64,000 nt of DNA from Nocardioides sp. Soil774 (GTDB lineage Bacteria > Actinomycetota > Actinomycetes > Propionibacteriales > Nocardioidaceae), in the NCBI RefSeq assembly GCF_001428125.1, contig NZ_LMSM01000010.1:219524-283523 (forward strand). Reading direction: 5' to 3'. Under the pieces are notes generated by a model. It did not search any database, was not told the origin of the DNA, and worked only from the letters and a program-made list of their open reading frames with translations. Positions 35,871 to 47,092 of this stretch are shown here, piece after piece. Each line of letters starts with the position of its first letter. The stretch's first letter is position 1. Position numbers and translations under genes: made by a program.

Positions 35871-35922
35871 AGCGGTGCGTGAGGCGGGCTCCGGACCGTC
35901 GGAACCCGCCTCACGCACCGCT
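35871..35922 (-). terminator. Strong bidirectional hairpin terminator
   Basis: Two perfect 18-base arms (35871-35888 and 35905-35922, starting AGCGGTGCGTGAGG) enclose a 16-nt loop that itself contains a TCCG/CGGA stem. It lies 29 nt beyond the LCP gene stop on the minus strand and separates that gene from the PadR promoter. Confidence 0.85.
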
Positions 35923-35950
35923 CGGGCGCCGGCGAGCGGCGTACGACGAG

Positions 35951-37150
35951 CTAGCGGGCGCGGCCGGTCGGCGTGCAGGCCTTCTTGGGCACCGCGGAGT
36001 CGGAGATGATCGCGTCGAACAGCGCGGGCGCGCGGTCGGGGTCGGCGATGATCCGGTTGGGGTCGCTGGGCGCGGAGAGGTTGGGCATCGTGCAGGTCTG
36101 GCTCTCGCCGGTCATGGCGAGCGCGAAGCGGCCCAGGTCGACGGGGTTCATCCCCTCGTCGACGCGGATCGCGCCCGACGCGGCAGCGTTGATGTTCCAG
36201 TAGCGCACCGGGTTGACGAAGGTCCACGGCGAGAGGGCCTCGTCGCCGAGGGCGCTGATCACCTCGCGCTGGCGCGCGACGCGGTCGAGGTCGCTCAGGG
36301 CGGTGACGTGGCGCGAGCGGGAGTAGGCCAGCGCGGTGAGGCCGTCGACCTCCTGGCAGCCCTTCTTGATGTCGAGGCGCGCGAGGGGGTCCTTCATGTC
36401 CTGCTTCGGGCAGATCTCGACGCCCCCGAACGCGTCGACGGTGTTGATCACGCTGCCGAAGCCGAGCTCGACGTAGTGGTCGATGTGGATGCCGGTGAGC
36501 TGCTCAACGCTGGCGACCAGCAGGGGCGGGCCGTCGATGGCGAAGGCGGCGTTGATCATCTGGTTGCCGTGCCCGGGCACGTCGGTGAGCGTGTCGCGCG
36601 GGATCGACATCATCGTGCGACCGCCCGAGCCGGTGTGCAGCACGATGATCGTGTCGGTGTTGGTGCCGCCTCGCGGTCCCGTCTTGAGCGCCTTGCGCTG
36701 CTCGTCGCTGAGGTCGTCGGCCTTGTCGGAGCCCACGATCAGGTAGTTGGTGCCGGGCTGGTCGTCGGGGCGCTTGCCCGACGGCTCGGCGTCGACCTTG
36801 TCGATCGTGGTCCAGTGGTAGAGCGGGACGCCGACGAGGTAGACGAGCAGGAGCAGCAGCACCAGCGGGATCAGCCCGAGGCGCGGGCGGAACCGGCGGC
36901 GCGGCTTCTTCGGCTTCGGCGGCGGGGCGGCGGCCGCGGTGCGCGTGCCGCCGGGCGGCTGACCGCCCGACCCGCGTGCCTCGCGCCGCGCGACCGGCAT
37001 GACGCGGGTCTCGTCGGCGCGCTGGCCGCCCTGGGCGGGCACCTGCTGGGTGGCGTCGGAGGGCGGGGCCTGCGCCTTGCCGCCGTAGAGCCAGTCGTAC
37101 TCGGGAGTTCCCTTCTCGGGCACCCCGGAGCCCTGCGGACGTTCAGCCAT
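35951..37150 (-). CDS. LytR-CpsA-Psr (LCP) family ligase
   Basis: Membrane-anchored phosphotransferase of 399 residues that attaches a lipid-linked glycopolymer to peptidoglycan. A disordered, Pro/Gln-rich cytoplasmic part (1-85) ends in a KKPRRRFRPR cluster, then one transmembrane helix (91-113) and the extracellular LCP domain. Asp166 in TNTDTIIV and Arg185/Asp186 in SIPRDTL are the pyrophosphate/Mg2+ residues. LTALAYSRSRH and DLDRVARQREVI are the later conserved arginines. The ATG at 37150 lies about 8 nt after a -10 shared with the divergent thioesterase gene. A hairpin terminator follows. Confidence 0.9.
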   Translation of the reverse strand: MAERPQGSGVPEKGTPEYDWLYGGKAQAPPSDATQQVPAQGGQRADETRVMPVARREARGSGGQPPGGTRTAAAAPPPKPKKPRRRFRPRLGLIPLVLLLLLVYLVGVPLYHWTTIDKVDAEPSGKRPDDQPGTNYLIVGSDKADDLSDEQRKALKTGPRGGTNTDTIIVLHTGSGGRTMMSIPRDTLTDVPGHGNQMINAAFAIDGPPLLVASVEQLTGIHIDHYVELGFGSVINTVDAFGGVEICPKQDMKDPLARLDIKKGCQEVDGLTALAYSRSRHVTALSDLDRVARQREVISALGDEALSPWTFVNPVRYWNINAAASGAIRVDEGMNPVDLGRFALAMTGESQTCTMPNLSAPSDPNRIIADPDRAPALFDAIISDSAVPKKACTPTGRAR

Positions 37151-37158
37151 GAGACGGG

Positions 37159-37168
37159 ACGCTACCGT
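37159..37168. promoter_or_regulatory. Overlapping divergent -10 boxes
   Basis: ACGCTACCGT reads TACCGT (37163-37168) on the plus strand, 7 nt before ATG 37176, and TAGCGT (37159-37164) on the minus strand, 8 nt before ATG 37150. The two hexamers share the central TA pair, so a single melted site may serve both leaderless genes. Confidence 0.6.
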
Positions 37169-37175
37169 GCCGGAC

Positions 37176-37679
37176 ATGACGGAGAGTGCACCGCGACCCA
37201 CGTCGTACAGCCGGGTCAGCCTCGGCATCATGGCCCACTCCAGCGAGGCCAACCTCCTCGGCAACGTGCACGGCGGCGAGATCATGAAGCTCGCCGACTC
37301 CACGGCGGGGGCCGTCGCGCACCGGCACAGCGGAGGACCGGCCGTCACCGCGGCGATGGACGAGATGACCTTCCTGGCCCCGGTCCACGTCGGCGACATC
37401 ATCAAGACCTATGCCCAGGTCAACTGGGCGGGCACCTCCTCGATGGAGATCGGCGTGCGGGTGGAGGCCCAGCCGTGGGGCAACGCGGGCGACGAGCCGG
37501 TGCACGTCGCGAGCGCCTACTTCGTCTTCGTGGCCATCGACGACGAGGGCCGCCCGCGCCGGGTGCCGCCGCTGGAGACCGAGACGCCCGGCGACGTACG
37601 CCGTCAGCGCGAGGCGGAGATCCGCAGGTCCCACCGGCTGGCTCGCAAGGCCGAGATCGACGAGGGCCGCGAGGGGTGA
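37176..37679 (+). CDS. Acyl-CoA thioesterase (hotdog fold)
   Basis: Hotdog-fold thioesterase of 167 residues, YciA/BfiA-type. LGNVHGGEIMKLADSTAG near residue 30 carries the catalytic region, then MDEMTFLAPVHVGDIIKTYAQVN and the strand VRVEAQ. A charged C-terminal helix ends the protein. It hydrolyses acyl-CoA to free acid and CoA; chain preference is unknown. The ATG at 37176 lies 7 nt after TACCGT. The stop overlaps the acetyltransferase start in GTGA. Confidence 0.87.
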   Translation: MTESAPRPTSYSRVSLGIMAHSSEANLLGNVHGGEIMKLADSTAGAVAHRHSGGPAVTAAMDEMTFLAPVHVGDIIKTYAQVNWAGTSSMEIGVRVEAQPWGNAGDEPVHVASAYFVFVAIDDEGRPRRVPPLETETPGDVRRQREAEIRRSHRLARKAEIDEGREG

Positions 37680-37699
37680 GGGACTGGGTGAGGGACTGG
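37676..37699 (+). repeat. 12-bp tandem duplication carrying two GTG starts
   Basis: GTGAGGGACTGG is repeated twice head to tail. Both copies start with GTG in the frame of the acetyltransferase, so either can be the start codon; the first overlaps the thioesterase stop. Confidence 0.8.
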
Positions 37700-38299
37700 C
37701 GACACGTCCGCACCGCCCGCCTCCTGCTCGACCTGCCCGAGGAGCGCGACGCCGAGGCCCTGCTCGCCATCCACGCCGACCCGGCCTCGTGGCGGCACTT
37801 CCCGTCGGGCGTGGTCACCGACCCGGAGGCCGGTCGCACCATGGTCCGCGCCAGCGGGCGGCGCTTCGAGCGCGACGGGCTGGCGTACTGGTCGGTGCGC
37901 GAGCAGGTGGACGGCGCGGTGGTGGGCCGCGGCGGCTGCGCGGTGCCCGACGAGGCGATCGAGGCCGACGTGACCGGGCGCGGGTGGTGGAACCTCTACT
38001 ACCGCTTCGACCAGCGCGTGCTCGGGCGCGGCTACGCCACCGAGATGGGGACAGCGGCCCTCGAGGCCGCGCGCGCCGTCGCGCCGCACCGACCGGTGCT
38101 GGCCTACCTCGTGGAGCACAACGTCGCCTCGCGCCGCACCGCGGAGCGGCTCGGGCTCCGGCTCGTGTGGCGCGGCCCGGACACCGACAACCCCGACCCC
38201 GACGTCGTACGCCTGGTCTTCCTCGACCGTGAGCCCGACGACGTCCTGGTCGCCGCGCTGGCCGTCGAGGGGATGCCGCCCGACGGTCTGGTGGGCTGA
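37676..38299 (+). CDS. GNAT family N-acetyltransferase
   Basis: RimJ/RimL-like acetyltransferase of 207 residues (203 if the second GTG is used). TARLLLDLPEERDAEALLAIH at the start, then YYRFDQRVLGRGYATEMG holds the acetyl-CoA phosphate-binding loop (R/Q-x-x-G-x-G/A), and NVASRRTAERLGLRLVW is the final motif. The GTG at 37676 is coupled to the thioesterase stop. The following gap to the second LCP gene holds its promoter. Acceptor substrate unknown. Confidence 0.85.
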   Translation: MRDWVRDWRHVRTARLLLDLPEERDAEALLAIHADPASWRHFPSGVVTDPEAGRTMVRASGRRFERDGLAYWSVREQVDGAVVGRGGCAVPDEAIEADVTGRGWWNLYYRFDQRVLGRGYATEMGTAALEAARAVAPHRPVLAYLVEHNVASRRTAERLGLRLVWRGPDTDNPDPDVVRLVFLDREPDDVLVAALAVEGMPPDGLVG

Positions 38300-38389
38300 C
38301 CTGCTGGCCCCGGCGCGTCGCGGGCCGCTGGGACAGGTGTGACTGGTGATACTGGGCGGGCTGACTTCCCCCAGCAGAGAGGCCCCCCG

Positions 38390-39934
38390 ATGCCACCCGC
38401 AACACCCCCCGGGTCGCAGCAGACGCGGTTCACCACGCTCGACCGTGCGCAGCGCGTCCGGTTCCGACGCGCGGTGACGCTGATGCTGATGACGCTCGTG
38501 CTCCCCGGATCGGCCCAGCTGGTCTCGGGGAACCGCAGGGTGGGTCGCATCGCGCTGCGCACCTTCGTCGTCCTCGCGGTCGTGGCGCTGACCGCCGCGC
38601 TGGTGTCGTACGTCTGGCACGGGGTGGCCTTCTGGGCCGGCACCAACACCCTGCTGCTGCAGGTGCTCCGGCTGGGCCTGATGGCGCTCGCCGTGGGCTG
38701 GGCCTACCTCTTCGTCGACGCCTGGCGACTCGGTCAGCCGCTGACGCTGCAGCGCCAGCACCGTCTCGCGATCGTGGGCGTCAACGGCTTCCTCTGCTTC
38801 AGTGTCGCCGGCGCGCTGCTCTTCGGCGCGCACATGGTCGGCGTCCAGCGCGAGTTCATGATCTCGATGTTCGGCGAGGGGTCGGCCGTCGGCGCCCACC
38901 ACGGCCGCTACAACGTGCTGCTCATGGGCGGTGACTCGGGCGCCGGGCGCTGGGGGCTGCGCCCCGACTCGATGACGGTCGCGAGCATCGACGCCGAGAC
39001 CGGCAAGACCGTGCTGATCTCGCTGCCGCGCAACATGCAGAACTTCCCGTTCCCCGAGGGATCGGCGATGCGCAAGCAGTTCCCCGACGGCTTCGACGTG
39101 GAGGGGATGTACCTCAACGGCCTCTCCACGTGGGCGCTCGACCACCCCGAGGTGTTCAAGGGCTCGAAGAACCCCGGCGTCGACGCCACCATCCAGGGCG
39201 TCGAGGGCATCACCGGCCTGAAGATGAACTACTGGGCGATGGTCAACCTCCAGGGCTTCAAGGACCTCGTCGACGCGGTCGGCGGCGTGGAGCTCAACGT
39301 GCGCCAGAAGATCCCGGTCGGCCTGCCGAGCGACTCCTTCTTCCACTACATCGAGCCGGGCCAGCGCACGCTCAACGGCGTCGACACGCTCTGGTTCGCC
39401 CGCGCCCGCTACGACTCCGACGACTACTCCCGCATGGCACGCCAGAAGTGCGTGATGGGCGCGATGCTGCAGCAGGTGAGCCCCCAGGTCGCCCTGCGCA
39501 ACTTCGAGAAGATCGCCGGCGCGAGCTCGGCGATGGTCTCCACCGACGTGCCGCGCAGCGAGGTCGACCGGTTCGTCGACCTGGCCCTGAAGGCGAAGAG
39601 CCAGAAGATCGCGACGCTCTCGCTGGTGCCGCCGATGATCAACACCGCGCACCCCGACATCGCCCTGGTCCAGCAGAAGGTCGCTGCCGCCATCGCCAGG
39701 GCGGAGGGGCAGAAGCCGGCCACCGAGGCCCCGGCGGAGACGGCCGAGGCCGCCCCCGCGGAGGACTCCGGCGACGCCGCCACCGAGGCACCCGCGGCGG
39801 GCTCCGGTGGGGCGGCCACCCCCGTGGCGCCGGCCACCCCGACCACCCCGCCGGCCATCACCGGCGGTTCGCTCGGCTCGCTGTCCACGGGCTACGCCGC
39901 CAACCAGTCGGAGGACCTCGGCGCGGTTTGCTGA
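38390..39934 (+). CDS. LCP family protein with multiple N-terminal membrane segments
   Basis: LytR-CpsA-Psr ligase of 514 residues, longer and more membrane-embedded than the first. Four hydrophobic segments occupy about residues 30-150. The LCP domain follows: YNVLLMGGDSGAGRWGLRPDSM with the metal Asp, SLPRNMQN with the conserved Arg, and later DTLWFARARYDSDDYSRMARQ. The last 60 residues are Ala/Pro/Glu-rich and disordered. ATG 38390 follows a weak GAGAGG site. Presence of two LCP genes beside the galactan cluster suggests they attach that polymer, or different polymers, to peptidoglycan. Confidence 0.88.
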   Translation: MPPATPPGSQQTRFTTLDRAQRVRFRRAVTLMLMTLVLPGSAQLVSGNRRVGRIALRTFVVLAVVALTAALVSYVWHGVAFWAGTNTLLLQVLRLGLMALAVGWAYLFVDAWRLGQPLTLQRQHRLAIVGVNGFLCFSVAGALLFGAHMVGVQREFMISMFGEGSAVGAHHGRYNVLLMGGDSGAGRWGLRPDSMTVASIDAETGKTVLISLPRNMQNFPFPEGSAMRKQFPDGFDVEGMYLNGLSTWALDHPEVFKGSKNPGVDATIQGVEGITGLKMNYWAMVNLQGFKDLVDAVGGVELNVRQKIPVGLPSDSFFHYIEPGQRTLNGVDTLWFARARYDSDDYSRMARQKCVMGAMLQQVSPQVALRNFEKIAGASSAMVSTDVPRSEVDRFVDLALKAKSQKIATLSLVPPMINTAHPDIALVQQKVAAAIARAEGQKPATEAPAETAEAAPAEDSGDAATEAPAAGSGGAATPVAPATPTTPPAITGGSLGSLSTGYAANQSEDLGAVC

Positions 39935-39965
39935 GCCTCCGCGCCCGCCCCCTACTGTGTACGCC

Positions 39966-40895
39966 GTGACCACCGGACCGCTGCCCCGCATCGTCGCGGT
40001 CGTGGTCACCTTCAACCGCCTCGCGCTGCTCGAGAAGCTCGTCGAGCGACTCGGTGAGATCGACGGCCTGGCCGAGGTGCTGGTGGTCGACAACGCCTCC
40101 TCCGACGGCACGGGGGAGTGGCTGGCGGCGCGCGGCCACACCGGCGAGGTCCCGCTCTCGGGACGCACGCTCACCACGAACCGCGGTGGTGCCGGCGGAT
40201 TCCACGACGGCCTGGCCTGGGCGATCGACCGCGAGGCCGACCTCGTGTGGCTGATGGACGACGACGGCCTGCCCGACCACGACTGCCTCGACCGGCTGCT
40301 CGAGGAGACCGACAACCTCGACTTCTGGGGACCCCTCGTCGTCGACGAGGCCGACCCCGGCCGGCTGGTGTTCCCGATCCGGCTGCCCGGCGGCACCCGC
40401 GTGGTGCACGCCGTCGACGACGTACGCCGCGCCGCGAGGCACGACCGCATCGACGGGATCGTCATCCCGTTCAACGGCGTCCTGGTGACCAAGGAGCTCG
40501 TGGACCGCATCGGCCTGCCCCGCGAGGAGTTCTTCATCTGGGGCGACGACCACGAATACCGGCTGCGTGCGGAGGAGGCGGGCGCCCGCGTCGCCACCGT
40601 CGTGACCGCCACGGTGCGCCACCCGAGCGTGGGCAACCTGGGCACCCCGATGATGTTCGGCCGCACCACCTACAACGACTCGCCGAGCGACCTCAAGCAC
40701 TACTGCATGGCACGCAACAACCTGGTCAACCTGCGCGACTACCGCGGCCCCCTCCACGCCTTCGCCTTCGTGGTGAAGACCGCGTGGTTCTACACCTTCA
40801 CCCGGCCCAGCCTGTCGCGGTTGCGGCTCAGCGTCGGCGCCATGCGCGCCGGCATCGCCGGCGACTTCGAGGGCCACCGGAGGTTCTTGACGTGA
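39966..40895 (+). CDS. GT2 family glycosyltransferase
   Basis: Glycosyltransferase of 309 residues, GT-A fold. VAVVVTFNRLALLEKLV starts the nucleotide-sugar fold, VVDNASSDGT is the typical GT2 turn, and MDDDG near residue 98 is the metal-binding DxD. FFIWGDDHEYRLR near residue 183 gives the catalytic acid region. It resembles galactofuranosyl- and rhamnosyl-type transferases of wall synthesis (GlfT1-like). The GTG at 39966 lies 7 nt after TACTGT (39953-39958). It is coupled to the second GT2 gene by a GTGA overlap and leads the galactan cluster. Confidence 0.87.
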   Translation: MTTGPLPRIVAVVVTFNRLALLEKLVERLGEIDGLAEVLVVDNASSDGTGEWLAARGHTGEVPLSGRTLTTNRGGAGGFHDGLAWAIDREADLVWLMDDDGLPDHDCLDRLLEETDNLDFWGPLVVDEADPGRLVFPIRLPGGTRVVHAVDDVRRAARHDRIDGIVIPFNGVLVTKELVDRIGLPREEFFIWGDDHEYRLRAEEAGARVATVVTATVRHPSVGNLGTPMMFGRTTYNDSPSDLKHYCMARNNLVNLRDYRGPLHAFAFVVKTAWFYTFTRPSLSRLRLSVGAMRAGIAGDFEGHRRFLT

Positions 40896-41809
40896 GCGCG
40901 AGCGACGTGAGCGAGACCGTGGCGGTCGTGGTGGTCACCCACAACCGTGCCGACCTGCTCGCCCGGCTGCTCGACGGCCTGGCCGCGCAGACCCGCGCGG
41001 CCGACGCCGTCATCGTGGTCGACAACGCCAGCAGCGACCACACCGCCGACGTGCTGGCCGCGCGCACCGACCTGCCGCTGCAGGTGATCGAGCAGGACAA
41101 CCTGGGTGGTGCCGGAGGGTTCCACCGCGGGGTGAGGGCGGCGTACGACCGGGGCTTCGACCGCGTGTGGCTGGTCGACGACGACGTCGTGCCTGCTCCC
41201 GCGTGCCTCGCCGCGCTCATGGCCGTCGACGAGGACTGCCTCATCGCCGTGCGCGAGGACCTCGCGGGCACGCTCGTGGAGAAGGCGGCCGTCGAGTTCG
41301 ACCTGCGCAACCCGCTCGCGATCCGGCCCAAGCGCAGCACCGTCGACTCGACCTACGCCGACCGCGCCTCCATGCCGGAGCTGGTCGAGGTGCAGAACGT
41401 CGCGTTCGAGGGCTTCATGGCGCGGCGCGACGTCATCACCGAGATCGGCTTCCCCGACCCCGCGTTCTTCATCTTCTTCGACGACGCGGAGTACGCCGTG
41501 CGCGCCCGCCGTGCCGGACGGCGGATCTGGGCGGTGCGCGACGCGGTGCTCGTGCGGCAGCTGGAGTTCAACCAGCAGCACGACCTGGCCGGGTGGAAGG
41601 GCTTCTACATGTATCGCAACCTCTTCGTGGTGCACCTGCGCCACGGCGAGAACGCGCTCGTGCGGCTCAAGCCGTGGCTGATCACCCTGGTGGTCGTCCT
41701 GCTCAGCCCGCTGCGCGGCGGACGGGCCGAGGCCCGCAACGTGATCCGCGCCATGGCGTCGGCGCGGGGCATGCGGCGCCTGAGCGCCACCGCCCGCCCC
41801 CCTCGATAG
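40892..41809 (+). CDS. GT2 family glycosyltransferase (GlfT1-like candidate)
   Basis: Second GT2 enzyme, 305 residues, sharing the layout of the first: VVVVTHNRADLLARLL, VVDNASSDHTADV, NLGGAGGFHRGVR, then VDDDVVP as metal site near residue 93 and FFIFFDDAEYAVRARRAG near residue 192. The C-terminal part has a basic amphipathic end. GlfT1 would add the first Galf units to the lipid-linked primer; which of the two GT2 enzymes does so is not decided by sequence. GTG start coupled to the previous stop; 36 nt before glf. Confidence 0.84.
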   Translation: MSASDVSETVAVVVVTHNRADLLARLLDGLAAQTRAADAVIVVDNASSDHTADVLAARTDLPLQVIEQDNLGGAGGFHRGVRAAYDRGFDRVWLVDDDVVPAPACLAALMAVDEDCLIAVREDLAGTLVEKAAVEFDLRNPLAIRPKRSTVDSTYADRASMPELVEVQNVAFEGFMARRDVITEIGFPDPAFFIFFDDAEYAVRARRAGRRIWAVRDAVLVRQLEFNQQHDLAGWKGFYMYRNLFVVHLRHGENALVRLKPWLITLVVVLLSPLRGGRAEARNVIRAMASARGMRRLSATARPPR

Positions 41810-45074
<3,265 letters not shown>

Positions 45075-45078
<4 letters not shown>

Positions 45079-46034
45079 GCCAGGCGGCCGGCCAGGCTGA
45101 CTCGGTCGAGGTCCGCCACGACCTCGCCCACGTGCCCCTGGTGCCGCCGTCACGCACCTCGGGCGTGCTCGAGGTCTTCCGTCGTCGCTACCTGCTGCGG
45201 CTCATGGTGCGCCGCGAGATCCGCGCCCGCTACGCCGGTACGGCGTTCGGCCTGGCGTGGTCCTACATCAACCCGTTCACCCGGTTCCTGACGTTCTACT
45301 TCGTCTTCGGCCTGCTGCTCGGGCGCGGGTCGGGGATGCAGAACTTCGCGATCCACCTCTTCGCCGGCATGGTGCTGGTCAACTACTTCACCGAGTCGGT
45401 CACCGCCGGCACCCGGTCGCTCCTGTCCAACCGGGGCGTCATCGGCAAGATGGCGATGCCGCGCGAGATGTTCCCGGTGGCCTCGATGCTGGTCTCGCTG
45501 TGGCACGCCATCCCGCAGCTGGTCATCCTGGTCATCGCCTGCGTCGCCACCGGCTGGGTGGGCGACGGCCCGCTGTGGGTGCCGGACGCGGTCGGCATGG
45601 CCGCCGCGCTGCTGGGCTTCGCCCTGATCATGGTCTACGGCACGGCCTTCGGGTTGATGTTCTCGTGCGTCAACGTGATCTTCCGCGACTTCCAGCGCAT
45701 CGTGCAGACCTTCATCAACATCATCCCGTTCACCGTGCCGATGATGTACCCCTACTACCTCATCGCCGACGGTGAGCGGATCCCGCTGAAGTACCACGAC
45801 CTCTACGTCGCCAACCCGGTCGCCGAGGCCGTGATGCTCATCCAGCGCGGCTTCTGGATCCCCACCTGCGACGGCCCGTGCGTCGTGGACCCGCTCACCG
45901 GCGCGGAGCTGCCGGAGTTCGTCGGAGATCTCTACTCCCGCGGGCTGGTGATGCTCGTGATCGGGCTCGTCCTGCTGGCCGTGGGTCAGTTCGTCTTCTC
46001 GCGCCTCGAGAAGACCGTCCCGGAGCGCCTCTGA
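45075..46034 (+). CDS. Polysaccharide ABC exporter permease (Wzm-like)
   Basis: ABC-2 permease of 319 residues for a lipid-linked polysaccharide. A cytoplasmic amphipathic N-terminus leads into LMVRREIRARYAGTAFGLAWSYINP, a family signature, then six helices. A long external loop lies between residues 255 and 290 and contains two cysteines. GTG 45075 overlaps the glfT2 stop and has GGGAGG just upstream. With the next gene it forms a Wzm/Wzt-type flippase; in mycobacteria a comparable pair moves lipid-linked galactan across the membrane. Confidence 0.88.
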
Positions 46035-46840
46035 TGACCACCACCGCCACGACGTCGATCGTCGTCGACAACGTCTCCAAGACGTTCCGCTACCAGGCGC
46101 ACCCGACGCTCAAGAAGGTCCTGCAGGACAAGTTCCGCGGCAACTCGACCAGCCAGACCTTCCAGGCACTGTCGGGGGTCTCCTTCGAGGTCCAGCAAGG
46201 AGAGTCCATCGGGCTCATGGGCCTCAACGGCTCGGGCAAGTCCACCCTGCTCAAGCTCGTGAGCGGCGTGATGCGCCCCGACGAGGGCGAGGTGCTGACC
46301 CGCGGGCGCATCTCCGGTCTGATCGCCACGGGCGCCGGCTTCCACAACGAGCTGTCCGGCCGCGACAACATCTACATGAACGCCGCGATGCTCGGCATGA
46401 CCAAGGACGAGACCGACGCCAAGTTCGACGACATCGCCGCCTTCGCCGACGTCGGCCGCTTCCTCGACACCCCCGTCGGCAACTACTCCTCGGGCATGTT
46501 CGCCCGCCTGGGCTTCTCGGTCGCGGTCCACGTCGACTGCGACATCTTCATCGCCGACGAGGTCCTGGCGGTGGGGGACCGGCCCTTCAAGCGCAAGTGC
46601 CTCAAGCGCATGAAGGAGATCCGCGAGTCCGGGATCACGATGTTCTACGTCAGCCACTCCGCCGGCTCGGTCAAGCGCATGTGTGACCGGGCGATCGTGC
46701 TGGAGAAGGGGCACGTGGGCTTCGACGGCGACGTCGACGAGGCCATCAAGTTCCTCCACTACGACGGCGACGACGACGAGCCCGACGGCGAGGAGAGCGA
46801 CGAGGACGAGCGCGACGACGCGCTCGCCAGCGACATCTGA
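46034..46840 (+). CDS. Polysaccharide ABC exporter ATP-binding protein (Wzt-like)
   Basis: ATPase of 268 residues for the preceding permease. Walker A is GLNGSGKST near residue 71, the signature is NYSSGMFARL near 154, Walker B IFIADEVLAVGD near 174, and the switch His is in YVSHSAGSV. It lacks the extra carbohydrate-binding domain of long Wzt proteins; instead the last 25 residues are strongly acidic (DGDDDEPDGEESDEDERDD). ATG shares one base with the permease stop (TGATG). A hairpin terminator ends this unit. Confidence 0.9.
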   Translation: MTTTATTSIVVDNVSKTFRYQAHPTLKKVLQDKFRGNSTSQTFQALSGVSFEVQQGESIGLMGLNGSGKSTLLKLVSGVMRPDEGEVLTRGRISGLIATGAGFHNELSGRDNIYMNAAMLGMTKDETDAKFDDIAAFADVGRFLDTPVGNYSSGMFARLGFSVAVHVDCDIFIADEVLAVGDRPFKRKCLKRMKEIRESGITMFYVSHSAGSVKRMCDRAIVLEKGHVGFDGDVDEAIKFLHYDGDDDEPDGEESDEDERDDALASDI

Positions 46841-46863
46841 GCTGAGCGCTTCGACGTATCCGT

Positions 46864-46919
46864 AGAGCGGCGGTCCACCTTCATTCCCGGTGCGAGGAAT
46901 GTGGCTGGACCACCGCTCT
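46864..46919 (+). terminator. Two-tier hairpin terminator after galactan cluster
   Basis: Outer arms AGAGCGGCGGTCC (46864-46876) and GGACCACCGCTCT (46907-46919) pair over 13 bases with one mismatch. An inner CATTCC/GGAATG stem pairs perfectly. It starts 23 nt after the Wzt-like stop. Confidence 0.75.
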
Positions 46920-46956
46920 CGGTGTTTCAGTGGCTTTTCGGCCGAAGATCGGTCAG

Positions 46957-47003
46957 AATTACACCCATGTAACGGCGTGTCGAGTGGAAATTACACCGTT
47001 GTA
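46957..47003. repeat. Paired AATTACACCNNTGTA sites upstream of amidase gene
   Basis: The 15-nt pattern AATTACACCNNTGTA occurs at 46957-46971 and 46989-47003, starts 32 bp apart (about three helical turns). Each half also forms a short TTACA/TGTA inverted repeat. The stretch is much richer in A+T than its surroundings and lies in the promoter region of the wall amidase, so it may bind a response regulator. Confidence 0.6.
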
Positions 47004-47092
47004 GTTACTCAGAAACTCTTCCGTGACTGGTGTGACTGGTGTGAAACTCCTGCCTTGTGTGACCTTCCCCCACACAGGAACAGAGATCTCCC

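Noticed and set aside
46920..47092. c-di-AMP (ydaO) riboswitch in front of the wall amidase
   Set aside because: Such riboswitches control wall hydrolases in actinobacteria, but I could not find the conserved core; only short repeats and a small stem are visible.
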